This document shows positions 50,981 to 61,912 of a stretch of 64,000 bases of DNA, in pieces (the first letter of the stretch is position 1; each line of letters begins with the position of its first letter). The notes beneath the pieces were generated by a model that saw only the letters and a program-made list of their open reading frames with translations, ran no database searches and was not told the origin of the DNA. A program made the position numbers and the translations under genes. The DNA is taken from the NCBI RefSeq assembly GCF_025979705.1, contig NZ_CP110136.1, forward strand, positions 930,001 to 994,000. Direction: 5' to 3'. The DNA comes from Hymenobacter sp. YIM 151858-1. GTDB taxonomy: Bacteria > Bacteroidota > Bacteroidia > Cytophagales > Hymenobacteraceae.

Positions 50981-53050
50981 ATGAGCACTTCCGCTTCCAA
51001 GATTTACTGCCCCAGCCTTACCGAATACAAGCGTCGCGAAGCGCGCGTGGTGAACATCGGCGACCTGCCCCTAGGTGGCCATTATCCCATTCGGGTGCAG
51101 AGCATGACCACCGTCGATACCATGGATACCATGGGCTCGGTGGAGGAGACGCTGCGCATGGTGGCGGCCGGCTGCGAGTACGTGCGCATCACGGCGCCGA
51201 GCATGAAGGAAGCCCAGAACCTGCTCGAAATCAGGAAGGAACTGCGCAAGCGCGGCTGCACGGTGCCGCTCATTGCCGACATACACTTCACGCCCAACGC
51301 CGCCGAACTGGCTGCGCGCATCGTGGAGAAAGTGCGCGTGAACCCCGGCAACTACGTCGACAAAAAGAAATTCCAGACCATCGAGTACACCGACGCCGAG
51401 TATCAGGGCGAGATTGAGCGTATTCGGGAGCGGTTTCGGCCGCTGGTGCAAATCTGCAAGGAGTACGGCACGGCCATGCGCATCGGCACGAACCACGGGT
51501 CGTTGTCGGACCGCATTCTGTCGCGCTACGGCGATACGCCGCTGGGCATGGTAGAGTCGGCGCTGGAGTTTTTGCGCATCTGCGAAGACGAGAACTACTA
51601 CAACGTGGTGCTCTCGATGAAGGCCTCCAACACGCAAGTGATGGTGCAGGCCTACCGCCTGCTGGTGCAAAAGCTTGCCGCCGAAGGCCTTCAGCCGTAC
51701 CCGCTGCACCTGGGCGTAACCGAAGCCGGCGAAGCCGAAGACGGCCGCATCAAGTCGGCCGTGGGCATTGGCACCCTGCTCGAAGACGGCCTGGGTGACA
51801 CCGTGCGCGTGTCGCTCACGGAGCCGCCCGAAGCCGAAGCGCCCGTGGCCCGCATGCTCATCGACCGCTACACCAACCGCGCCGCCGAGGCCAAACCAAT
51901 TGCCCCGTTGGGGAATGAAGAAGGATTAACGAAGAAGGAAGAGGGGGCTACCGACCCATCCTTCGTCATTCCTCCTTCATCCTTAGCCATTCCCATCGAC
52001 CCGTTCCAGTACCACCGCCGCCACTCGCACGAGGTGCTGAACCTAGGCGGGCAGAACGTGCCGCGCGTGCTGGCCGATATATCGCGCCTACCGCAGCTGG
52101 AGTACGCCGATCTGCGGTGCGTGGGGCACCTGTACTCGGCCTTCCTCGATAAGTTTCAGATGAACGACCTAGGGGCCGACTTCATCTACACCGGCCAGCG
52201 CCCGGTGCCTTTCATGCTGCCCAACGGCCTGAAGGAGCTGGTTGATTACTCGGCCTGGATTGACGGCGGCAAACGCGAAGACCACTACCCGGTGCTCACC
52301 CAAAGCGAGTACGCCGTGGCCGCCGCCAAGCACCCCGAGGCCAACTTCGTGTTCCATAACCTGGAGTCGCTCACCACGGCAGCACTCGAGCAACTGCGCC
52401 ACGACCGCACGGCCGTTGTTATTCTTTACACAGACAACGCCCACGCCATGCCCGAAATCCGCCGGGCTTTCTTCCGGCTGATGAACCACGGCATCACCAA
52501 CCCGGTCATCATCAACCGCCAGTACCCCGAGCAGGCGCCCGAGCAAACGCAGCTCTACGCCGCTACCGATGTGGGTGGCCTGCTGCTCGATGGCCTCGGC
52601 GACTGCGTGGTGCTCAGCACCGAAAAGCTGCCCGATGCCGACCAAGCTACCTGGCTGCAGCGCCTCGATGCGCTAAACCAGCTCAGCTTCGGTATTCTAC
52701 AGGCGGCTCGCACGCGCATGAGCAAAACGGAGTACATCAGCTGCCCGAGCTGCGGCCGTACGCTGTTCGACCTGCCCGAAACCACCGCCATGATTCGCCG
52801 CCGCACCGACCACCTCAAGGGCGTGAAAATCGGCATCATGGGCTGCATCGTGAATGGCCCCGGCGAAATGGCCGATGCCGACTACGGCTACGTAGGCGTG
52901 GGCCGCGGCAAAATTGCCCTGTACCGCGGGCAAGAGGTCATCAAGAAATCGGTGCCCGAAGAAGCTGCCGTTGATGAGTTGATTAACCTGATTCGGGAGG
53001 ACGGGCGGTGGGTTGAGCCCGTGAAGCTGGAGGAGCAGGTAGGAGCGTAA
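50981..53050 (+). CDS. ispG: 4-hydroxy-3-methylbut-2-enyl-diphosphate synthase, long form
   Basis: From ATG 50981 the protein has 689 residues. An N-terminal TIM barrel (PIRVQSMTTVDTMD, residues 37-290) is followed by an inserted domain of about 250 residues, as in plants and Bacteroidota. A C-terminal reductase-like domain ends the protein, with 4Fe-4S cysteines in ISCPSCGRT and GIMGCIVNGPGE. It converts methylerythritol cyclodiphosphate to HMBPP in isoprenoid synthesis. A stretch of about 25 residues near residue 312 is encoded by an imperfect palindrome (51911-51992) and looks like a repeat inserted at a domain boundary. The open frame extends 21 codons upstream. Confidence 0.95.
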   Translation: MSTSASKIYCPSLTEYKRREARVVNIGDLPLGGHYPIRVQSMTTVDTMDTMGSVEETLRMVAAGCEYVRITAPSMKEAQNLLEIRKELRKRGCTVPLIADIHFTPNAAELAARIVEKVRVNPGNYVDKKKFQTIEYTDAEYQGEIERIRERFRPLVQICKEYGTAMRIGTNHGSLSDRILSRYGDTPLGMVESALEFLRICEDENYYNVVLSMKASNTQVMVQAYRLLVQKLAAEGLQPYPLHLGVTEAGEAEDGRIKSAVGIGTLLEDGLGDTVRVSLTEPPEAEAPVARMLIDRYTNRAAEAKPIAPLGNEEGLTKKEEGATDPSFVIPPSSLAIPIDPFQYHRRHSHEVLNLGGQNVPRVLADISRLPQLEYADLRCVGHLYSAFLDKFQMNDLGADFIYTGQRPVPFMLPNGLKELVDYSAWIDGGKREDHYPVLTQSEYAVAAAKHPEANFVFHNLESLTTAALEQLRHDRTAVVILYTDNAHAMPEIRRAFFRLMNHGITNPVIINRQYPEQAPEQTQLYAATDVGGLLLDGLGDCVVLSTEKLPDADQATWLQRLDALNQLSFGILQAARTRMSKTEYISCPSCGRTLFDLPETTAMIRRRTDHLKGVKIGIMGCIVNGPGEMADADYGYVGVGRGKIALYRGQEVIKKSVPEEAAVDELINLIREDGRWVEPVKLEEQVGA
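51911..51992. repeat. Palindromic insertion inside ispG
   Basis: GGGAATGAAGAAGGATTAAC and following bases (51911-51948) face an inverted near-copy (51957-51992, ending CTTAGCCATTCCC). Outer 16 positions match at about 13. The encoded peptide (NEEGLTKKEEG ... SFVIPPSSLA) has no counterpart I know in IspG. Confidence 0.6.
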
Positions 53051-53063
53051 CTGCGCACATCAC

Positions 53064-53558
53064 ATGATGGATGTTAAGAAGATGTCTCAGGCGCTGCTGG
53101 CAGCAGGTGTCGACTTAAAGAAGCATCAAGAAAGCTTTCGGCCCGAAAATGCAGCCGTGCTTGCCGCCATGGGAATGGACCAAACAGCCATCGACTTCTT
53201 CGCTACTTTTTCTTTTAACGAAGCTGTTTCGATTGGTTCGTACAGTTACGACCAAACAAATTGCTTCAAAAAGCAAATAGAATGGGAAGAAGAGTTCCAG
53301 CGAGCCGCGAAGGCAAATTTGCTCGTGGTTGGTAGTGCCCTAAACGGCGATGTTGTTGTGCTTGACTTGGCTGATTACCAAGTAGGACTGCTCAAGCATG
53401 AGGAATTTTGGGAAGACCAAGACGTAAATCCCAGAGAGTACCTGGTCAAGATGAACTGCTCGCTTGGGCAGTTCTTTTGGAATGCGATTTCAGACGAAGA
53501 TTATCCTCAAGACGCTTACGAAGCTGCCGAGTACACGAACGCTGATGCTCGGGAATAG
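53064..53558 (+). CDS. SUKH-like (SMI1/KNR4-type) small protein
   Basis: A 164-residue acidic protein. Segments LLVVGSALNGDVVVLDLADYQVGLL and WEDQDVNPREYLVKMNCSLGQFFWNA follow the pattern of SUKH domains: a short strand, then a D-x-x-G-region and a final helix. SUKH proteins often serve as immunity proteins against polymorphic toxins. The GC content and codon use are clearly lower than in neighbours, a sign of transfer. No toxin gene is adjacent. Family assignment is by eye and moderate. Confidence 0.6.
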   Translation: MMDVKKMSQALLAAGVDLKKHQESFRPENAAVLAAMGMDQTAIDFFATFSFNEAVSIGSYSYDQTNCFKKQIEWEEEFQRAAKANLLVVGSALNGDVVVLDLADYQVGLLKHEEFWEDQDVNPREYLVKMNCSLGQFFWNAISDEDYPQDAYEAAEYTNADARE

Positions 53559-53589
53559 GCTGAAGAGTAGAGATAGGTAACTTCGCCGC

Positions 53590-54243
53590 ATGATTCAAAC
53601 CGTCATCTTCGACATGGACGGCGTACTCGTTGATACCGAGCCGCTGCACCACGATGCCTTTTTCCGCCACTTTGCCGAGCTGGGCATTCCGATGACGGCC
53701 GAGGAATACGCCACATTCCTAGGTGCTTCTACCCGCAACGTGTACCAGCATCTTAAGCAGGAGTTCGGCCTGGCCGGCGACGTTGAGGAGTTGATGAAGC
53801 GCAAGCGCGAGCTGTTTGCGGTATCGTTCGACGAAGCAGCGGAACTGGATTTGCTGCCCGGGGCGCGCGAGCTGATAGCGGACTTACGCGAGGCGGGCGT
53901 GCCGCTGCAGCTGGCCTCGTCGGCGAGCAAGGAAACCATCAACCGCGTGTTCCGGCGCTTCGGGCTGTACCCGCATTTTGATAACCTGGTGAGCGGCGAG
54001 GACTTTCCGCGCTCCAAACCCGACCCGGCCATTTTCCTACGCGCCGCCGAGCTGGCCGGTGTAGCGCCGCAGCACTGCCTGGTTATCGAAGACTCGCACA
54101 ACGGCGTAACGGCGGCCAAAGCGGCCGGTATGTACTGCATCGGCTACCGCAGCGAGCATTCCGAAGGCCAGGACCTGCACCACGCCGACCAGGTGGTGTC
54201 GCATCTGGGGCAGCTCAGTGCCGCGGCTATTCGGGCGCTGTAA
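53590..54243 (+). CDS. HAD-superfamily phosphatase, beta-phosphoglucomutase-like
   Basis: A 217-residue HAD protein with motif I DMDGVLVDTEP at residue 8, motif II SSASK near residue 116, and motif III/IV SKPDPAIF and VIEDSHNGVTAAKAAG. The alpha-helical cap between residues 18 and 85 is of the beta-PGM type. It dephosphorylates a small sugar phosphate or isomerises it; substrate unknown. It starts 31 bases after the SUKH-like gene. Confidence 0.93.
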   Translation: MIQTVIFDMDGVLVDTEPLHHDAFFRHFAELGIPMTAEEYATFLGASTRNVYQHLKQEFGLAGDVEELMKRKRELFAVSFDEAAELDLLPGARELIADLREAGVPLQLASSASKETINRVFRRFGLYPHFDNLVSGEDFPRSKPDPAIFLRAAELAGVAPQHCLVIEDSHNGVTAAKAAGMYCIGYRSEHSEGQDLHHADQVVSHLGQLSAAAIRAL

Positions 54244-54329
54244 GCACCTAGGGCATCTCTGAGGCTTGGCCTCATTGAGCGGTAGTTGCGTACCAGGCTG
54301 GTACACATCTGCTTGTTAGCGCCACCTGC

Positions 54330-54650
54330 ATGATTGGTCGTCCGCTGAACCTGCCGGAGCTGGGCTTGCTCGTTTACTTGATCCGCAGCGCCCCGCAAGC
54401 GGGGCGCCTGTTGGGCTACCTGCACACCGCCGAGGTAACCGAGCTGAGTGCCAACGGCATCGGCAGCCTACGTTTTAGCAGCCACGTGCCCAACCGACAC
54501 CTAGGCGAGCGAATTGCCAGCACGCAGTTCCTCGACGAAGACGGGGTGCCCGTGTTGGCGGCGCTGTACCTCGATCAGCACGGCGAGCTGTACGAGCTCG
54601 ATTGCTGGAAACCCGACGAAACACCGCTCGGGCGCATCCCGGCTTTTTAG
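54330..54650 (+). CDS. Small protein, DUF6984-like
   Basis: The 106-residue protein reads RPLNLPELGLLVYLIRSAPQ, then GIGSLRFSS, EDGVPVLAALYLDQHGELYELD and WKPDETPLGRIP. I recall this pattern from DUF6984, a family of small soluble proteins often near toxin/immunity genes. Function unknown; the domain name is from memory. Codon use is ordinary. Confidence 0.6.
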   Translation: MIGRPLNLPELGLLVYLIRSAPQAGRLLGYLHTAEVTELSANGIGSLRFSSHVPNRHLGERIASTQFLDEDGVPVLAALYLDQHGELYELDCWKPDETPLGRIPAF

Positions 54651-54784
54651 CGGAGAACGGAGCTGACAGCGTTGGTTTGTGAAAGCGCCTGCATGATTCT
54701 GCGGGCAACGAGAAATGCAGTGCAAACGCCGGGGTTCTACGCTGCCCTTCGCTCTACAAACACATTCAACCTAGGGGAGTGGCG

Positions 54785-55243
54785 CTAGGGCTTGCACTTA
54801 TCCTTGCGGCGGGTGTCGATGACGTAGGCAATTTTCCAGCCCTGCGCCATGCGCACCAGCTGAAACGAGTTGTAGCCGCAGTGGCTGAACTTGTTGCCCG
54901 CGTAAAACTGGTAGGGTGTCCAGACGCTGGCCAGACCCGCGTCGATCAGCACGCGCTCGTAGCTGATGCGCTCATCCCATACTTCGGGGTGTGGGGTGCC
55001 TACGGCCTTCAGAAACTCGGCGGGGTTTTCGGTGCGCACCTGCGGGCTGTCGCCGCGCGTGCTGATGGTTTGCATTACCACCGTAGGCGCGAGGGTGCTG
55101 CGAACCATGGCGCTGTCGCCTTTGCGCATGCCCTCGAAAAAGGTGTCGATGGTTTGCTTAACCGCTTTGGTGTCGGTGGCCGATTGGGCTGCGGCCACCG
55201 GGGCCAGGCCAGCCAGGCAGCAGGAGAGGAGCAGGTGTTTCAT
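54785..55243 (-). CDS. Exported NTF2-like protein
   Basis: From ATG 55243 the protein has 152 residues: signal peptide LLLSCCLAGLAPVAAAQ, then AVKQTIDTFFEGMRKGDSAMVRSTLAP and a beta-sheet end HCGYNSFQLVRMAQGWKIAYVIDTRRK. This is the helix-plus-curved-sheet plan of the NTF2/SnoaL superfamily. The frame stays open 27 codons upstream without a sensible N-terminus. Role unknown. Confidence 0.82.
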   Translation of the reverse strand: MKHLLLSCCLAGLAPVAAAQSATDTKAVKQTIDTFFEGMRKGDSAMVRSTLAPTVVMQTISTRGDSPQVRTENPAEFLKAVGTPHPEVWDERISYERVLIDAGLASVWTPYQFYAGNKFSHCGYNSFQLVRMAQGWKIAYVIDTRRKDKCKP

Positions 55244-55605
55244 GAGGGCATAGGGCGGCTGATGGGCCGGTGCGCAACGACGTACGGCCGAGCTGCGGAG
55301 TTGCACACGTGGGCCACAAAGCACCGGTTTGGGCCCAGCCGGTACCGAAAATATGTTGAAAAAGCGGCAACTATGCCCCGCTATACACTGTTTCTTACAT
55401 AATCAGCAGCACGTGGTTTGCCACCCTCCGGGCGCACCCCCGGGAAAGGAGCCAGGCCCCGCGTTGCCGATTGCATAGCCGGAGGGCGGTGGGCGACGGA
55501 GCGCCAATTGCTGGTAGCCGGTTAGGTATGGCGCCCACAGCGCGTCATTTCGTGGTAAGTTTACTTTTCAATCCGCTTCTTTGCCGAAGCCGCAACCCCA
55601 ACGAT
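55244..55605. other. Gene-free stretch with inverted repeat
   Basis: No gene is supported. GCCACCCTCCGG (55420-55431) and CCGGAGGGCGGTGG (55479-55492) form an imperfect hairpin around a CCCCGGGAAAGGAGCCAGG core, followed by a plausible leader for the small membrane protein. It might be a structured RNA leader but I recognise no class. Confidence 0.4.
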
Positions 55606-55785
55606 ATGCGTACGAAAGGTTTGTTTGATTTTGGCCCCGTGTTCGGCTACTTCTTCCGCAAGAAAGACCCAAACCGCCACACCAACTTCAACCTGCGCAC
55701 GATGCACACCATCAATAAAATATCGATGCTGATGTTTCTGGCAGGTCTGATTTTCATGCTCTTCAAGTTCGTGATTCTGCGCTAA
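55606..55785 (+). CDS. Small single-pass membrane protein (DUF6728-like)
   Basis: From ATG 55606 the peptide has 59 residues: FDFGPVFGYFFRKKDPNR, FNLRTMHTINKISMLMF and a single C-terminal helix ending FKFVILR. I recall this as a conserved Bacteroidota peptide (DUF6728). It is basic at the N-terminus and should sit in the inner membrane. The longer open frame upstream is not protein-like. A terminator follows. Confidence 0.78.
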   Translation: MRTKGLFDFGPVFGYFFRKKDPNRHTNFNLRTMHTINKISMLMFLAGLIFMLFKFVILR

Positions 55786-55812
55786 CGCGCCTTGGCCCGA
55801 TGGCCCATACGG

Positions 55813-55841
55813 CAAGCCCGCTGGTACTCCCGGCGGGCTTG
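55813..55841 (+). terminator. Terminator
   Basis: CAAGCCCGC (55813-55821) pairs with GCGGGCTTG (55833-55841), followed by TTTTGTTG. It ends the small membrane-protein transcript. Confidence 0.75.
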
Positions 55842-55931
55842 TTTTGTTGCTGAGCGGTGCTACCCCAGCAAGCCCGAGCAGTGGGAATGTGCGCGGCGGC
55901 CGTTACCTTGTGCCAGGCCTTTCCCTTTGGT

Positions 55932-56288
55932 ATGAACATCGAAGAACTCCGCGAGTACTGCCTCAGCAAGCCCGGCACCACCGAAGCAACCCCCTTCGAC
56001 GAGGACACGCTGGTGTTTAAAGTAGGCGGCAAGATTTATGCCCTCGCCAGCATCGGCAGCTACGAAAGCGTAAACCTGAAGTGCGACCCGGAGCGCGCCG
56101 TGCAGCTGCGCGACGAGCACGATTTTGTGCGGCCCGGCTACCACATGAACAAGAAGCACTGGAACACGGTGCTGGTGGGCACCGGCATCTCGGTGCGCAT
56201 GCTGCAGGAGCTGATCGACCATTCCTACGACCTGGTGCGCGCCTCGCTACCCAAAGCCAAACAGGCCGAGCTGGCCGCTGCCGATTAG
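55932..56288 (+). CDS. MmcQ/YjbR-family protein
   Basis: A 118-residue protein starting MNIEELREYCLSKPGTTEATPF, with the conserved LVFKVGGKIYALAS and HMNKKHWNTV segments of the MmcQ/YjbR (CyaY-like fold) family. Members bind DNA weakly; the biological role is unknown. The frame remains open 25 codons upstream, but the family start fits ATG 55932. It overlaps the end of the convergent acyltransferase gene by four bases. Confidence 0.93.
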   Translation: MNIEELREYCLSKPGTTEATPFDEDTLVFKVGGKIYALASIGSYESVNLKCDPERAVQLRDEHDFVRPGYHMNKKHWNTVLVGTGISVRMLQELIDHSYDLVRASLPKAKQAELAAAD

Positions 56289-57355
56289 CCCCGGGGGTAG
56301 GCGAAGCGCTGCCCCAGGCGGCGCAACGGCCGCTCGAGCCAAGACCAGGACACGGAAGCTACTATTAACAATCCAGCGGCCATCAGCAGCAACGCCAGCG
56401 GCGACTGCTCCCACGCGGCCGTAGCATAGGCGGGCGCTACGCGGTGCAACACGCGGTGCAGCAGCACGGGCATAAACAAGTGGTACAGGTATAGCCCGTA
56501 GCTGCGCTGGCCCACCCACACCAGCACCGGGTGGCTAAGCACCTTGCGCGCCGCGGTGGAGGGCGTCAGCAAAATCATGCCCAGCGCGCAGGCGGCCAGC
56601 AGTGCCAACAGGCTGGGCGCCAGTACCAATTCCGGGTGGCCGCCTAGGTGCTTGAGCAGCACGTAAGCGGGCAGCAGTATAGCAAAGCCGATAGCCCAGC
56701 TTCGGAAACCAAACGGTTGGGGCCCTGCCATGGCCAGCCCAAGCAAACCACCTAGGGCGAATACATCGAGGTGGGCGGGGAGCAGCACCAGGCTGAACGA
56801 GGTACCCGTAGCGGCCAGCAAATACCAGCGCAGCACCGGGCCAAGCACCACCAGCGCGCCCAGCAACCAGGGCAGGCGGCGCACGCCAACTAGCAGCACC
56901 AACGCGGGCCAGAGCAGGTAAAACTGTTCTTCCACCGCCAACGACCACCAGTGGCCCACGCCTTCGCCCCAGGCTTGCTTGCTGAAAAACAGGAAGTTAG
57001 CGCCCTGCAGCGCAAACCACCCTAGGTACTCGCGCACGAAGCTGAGGTTGAGGAGCCAGGCCGCGAGCAACGCCGCGTAAAAGGCCGGCAAAATGCGCAG
57101 GCTGCGGCGCAGGTAAAACGGTTTCAGCACCCGCCACGGCTGCGCACTGGCCTGGGCCCGCCGCAGAATGTTGGTAACGAAGTAGCCGCTCAGCACAAAA
57201 AACGTCGTGACGCCCACCGAGCTGGTAGCGGTGCGCACCCACGGTACCGGCAGCCAGTGCTGCGCAATCACCATCAGCACGGGCAGCACCCGAAACGCGT
57301 CGAGCTCGGGGCGGTAGCTGGTACTGGTGGCTGGGCGAGCCGGCAAAGCTGACAT
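56285..57355 (-). CDS. Acyltransferase 3 family membrane protein
   Basis: From ATG 57355 the protein has 356 residues and about ten membrane helices. The N-terminal YRPELDAFRVLPVLMVIAQH, with the catalytic-type R/E-x-H pattern, and GVTTFFVLSGYFVTNIL are the OatA/WecH signatures. It transfers acetyl or other acyl groups onto surface glycans or lipids. The HW-containing MGEGVGHWWSLAVEEQFYLLWP motif is intact. A TTG seven codons upstream is the alternative start. Confidence 0.92.
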   Translation of the reverse strand: MSALPARPATSTSYRPELDAFRVLPVLMVIAQHWLPVPWVRTATSSVGVTTFFVLSGYFVTNILRRAQASAQPWRVLKPFYLRRSLRILPAFYAALLAAWLLNLSFVREYLGWFALQGANFLFFSKQAWGEGVGHWWSLAVEEQFYLLWPALVLLVGVRRLPWLLGALVVLGPVLRWYLLAATGTSFSLVLLPAHLDVFALGGLLGLAMAGPQPFGFRSWAIGFAILLPAYVLLKHLGGHPELVLAPSLLALLAACALGMILLTPSTAARKVLSHPVLVWVGQRSYGLYLYHLFMPVLLHRVLHRVAPAYATAAWEQSPLALLLMAAGLLIVASVSWSWLERPLRRLGQRFAYPRG

Positions 57356-57439
57356 CGGGGAAGGGGCAGAGGGCAAGTGCAGCCGACAAACCTAGGGCAA
57401 AACAAGCAGAACCGCGCAACGGGGCCGCCGGTAAAGCAA

Positions 57440-57473
57440 ACGGCCCGCCGCTCTGGGCAGAGCGGCGGGCCGT
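57440..57473 (-). terminator. Terminator after leuS
   Basis: A perfect 15-bp stem (57440-57454 with 57459-57473) with loop GGGC; on the minus strand a TTTGCTTT tail follows. Confidence 0.8.
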
Positions 57474-57493
57474 ACTAGCTTGCGCCTAGGTGC

Positions 57494-60277
<2,784 letters not shown>

Positions 60278-60338
60278 ATGATCGGGGCTGGGATGCGGAA
60301 TCTTTGAGCCGGCGAAAATACGGGAAATGACTTGAAGG

Positions 60339-60430
60339 AGCTGTTAGCTGATAGCTATTGGCTATCGGCGGCTGGTGGCCCAGGTCGTAAACTGATAGCT
60401 AACAGCTGGCAGCCAAAAGCTAATAGCTCA
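60339..60430. repeat. Intergenic palindromic repeat, family 'GCTGATAGCT'
   Basis: GAGCTGTTAGCTGATAGCTA (60339 onward) and CTGATAGCTAACAGCTGGCA (60392 onward) face each other, with further TAGCT words after. Same family as 13018-13049. It separates leuS from the small gene upstream on the minus strand. Confidence 0.65.
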
Positions 60431-60431
60431 C

Positions 60432-60686
60432 CTAAGCAACCCAGCGGTGGGTGAGGCGCACCAGCTCGTCGATGTCTTTGATGGGGCCGCGGTAGAGGAT
60501 GTCGGGGTTGTACACGTCGCCCGACGAGAGTTCAATATCGCCGCTGTCGGAGTCGTTGGGCACAAAAACGCGCAAGGAGCCGGTGGGCGTCATGCGCACG
60601 TACAGCTCGCCGCGGCGGTAGTTGGTGCCCTCGGGCACGTAGTCGGCGTGCAAAAAGCCGGCCTTTTCCAGTTCGTCGTGCGTCAT
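60432..60686 (-). CDS. Small conserved hypothetical protein
   Basis: From ATG 60686 the protein has 84 residues: MTHDELEKAGFLHADYVPEG, GELYVRMTPTGSLRVFVP, then ELSSGDVYNPDILYRGPIKD and LVRLTHRWVA. No family recognised; soluble and probably alpha/beta. The upstream extension to 60740 is not protein-like. Confidence 0.6.
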   Translation of the reverse strand: MTHDELEKAGFLHADYVPEGTNYRRGELYVRMTPTGSLRVFVPNDSDSGDIELSSGDVYNPDILYRGPIKDIDELVRLTHRWVA

Positions 60687-61096
60687 CTTGCAAGCAAGGG
60701 GTGAGGGATGGGCGCGAACATTCTGTGCGACGCAGGCCAAGGCCTAACCGATTCAGCAGCAAGGAATATCGGTAGCCTCCGAACCTGCTCAAAGGTACAA
60801 ACCCCGGGAGCCGTCGAGGCTTTGGCAATTACGGAAACTTGCCTGCGTGAATTACTGAATTAATACTTGGTAATGGTAGCATCCTATTACCGGCCCTGCC
60901 GCTTGCCGGCTGCGGTGCAATAGGTACGGGGCGAAAATCCGTAGTAGCCGCCTGCCAAAACCCGTAGAAATGCTGCCGCCTGGCCCAAGTACAACGGCCA
61001 CCTTTGTAGCGGCAGGCTGCTCGTCGAAATGCGGCAACTGGTACGACTTCAGGTGTGGTGTCGTGCCACGACGGGTAGCCTGCTTTTTTTATGCCC
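60687..61096. other. Gene-free stretch
   Basis: About 400 bases without a gene I can support. The open frames present lack good starts and codon bias. It holds a poly-T run (61083-61089) and a CCTAGG at 61096. Confidence 0.4.
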
Positions 61097-61837
61097 CTAG
61101 GTGAGCGGGAGCGGGTTTTGACCATCCCAGGTGCCGCGCGTGCCCAGCACCCGAAAGCGGGCAAACATCTCTTCGGAATACCAGCCTTCCTGCCGCGTCT
61201 GCTTAATCACTTCTTTGTGGCGCCCCTCGTGCTGCGGCCCGTAGGCGTACTGGCGCATGTCGGCGGCCGAGCGCCACAGGCTGAACGTAGCTTGCCGGAT
61301 AATCGGCAATTCGCCCAGGCCGATAGCGGCCAACAAGCCCGGCGCCTGCTGCACCGCCCGGCTTACCGGCGGCACCGCCTGCCAAAAACTCCACGACCGC
61401 AGCAGCCGGATGCTGGCCCGCGTGAGCACCGCCACGGGGGCCTCGGGTGGCGCATCGGCCCTGGGTGCGTAGCCGAAGGGGTTGCCGCCATCCCACAGGC
61501 CATGGCCCTGCAAAGGCAGCAAATCGGCCGTCCAGAGCTCCTGGCTGCGCTGCCGGTAGGCCTGCCAATGCGGGTTCCGTTCGAAGAAGTGGGCGGCATC
61601 AGCGGCGTCGTTCCACACGGCCATCAGCCCGTAGCGGCCAAAGTTCGGCTTCAGGCCAAAATCGTAGCCCGAGCCCAGCAGCTTGGCAAAGCGCAGGCCC
61701 GGCACCTTGGCCAGGTGCCGCGGCAGCGTGCCCATCTGGGCCAGCGCCCAGCGGCGGTTTTCGGGCCGAACGGTAATGATGGTGAGCGTGGTAAGCGGCG
61801 AAGTAAGCAAAGCAGGGGGCGCGGTGGAAAACGACAT
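61097..61837 (-). CDS. CrtA-like (spheroidene monooxygenase family) protein
   Basis: The 246-residue protein shows the CrtA pattern: ALAQMGTLPRHLAKVPGLRFAKLLGSG, FGRYGLMAVWND, the GLWDGGNPF segment, AVLTRASIRLLRSWSFW and the end YSEEMFARFRVLGTRGTWDG. CrtA adds keto or hydroxy groups to acyclic carotenoids. No other carotenoid gene is in the window, so the substrate here is open. ATG 61837 is preferred over a TTG three codons upstream. Confidence 0.85.
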   Translation of the reverse strand: MSFSTAPPALLTSPLTTLTIITVRPENRRWALAQMGTLPRHLAKVPGLRFAKLLGSGYDFGLKPNFGRYGLMAVWNDAADAAHFFERNPHWQAYRQRSQELWTADLLPLQGHGLWDGGNPFGYAPRADAPPEAPVAVLTRASIRLLRSWSFWQAVPPVSRAVQQAPGLLAAIGLGELPIIRQATFSLWRSAADMRQYAYGPQHEGRHKEVIKQTRQEGWYSEEMFARFRVLGTRGTWDGQNPLPLT

Positions 61838-61855
61838 CGGCAGCAAACAACAAAA

Positions 61856-61881
61856 AAGGGAGAGAAGTGACTCTCTCCCTT
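61856..61881 (-). terminator. Terminator
   Basis: AAGGGAGAGA (61856-61865) pairs with TCTCTCCCTT (61872-61881). On the minus strand a run of six T follows. It ends the transcript of the FMN-binding stress protein. Confidence 0.8.
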
Positions 61882-61912
61882 CGGGTGGATTTTCGGATAA
61901 GGCCGCCCTAGG

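Noticed and set aside
53064-54650. Toxin-immunity or defence system
   Set aside because: Only immunity-like proteins are seen; no toxin, nuclease or NTPase is present, so a system is not claimed.
55421-55500. Possible cobalamin riboswitch because of GGAGCCAGG
   Set aside because: The conserved core (GCCACTGT and GGTG box) is absent.
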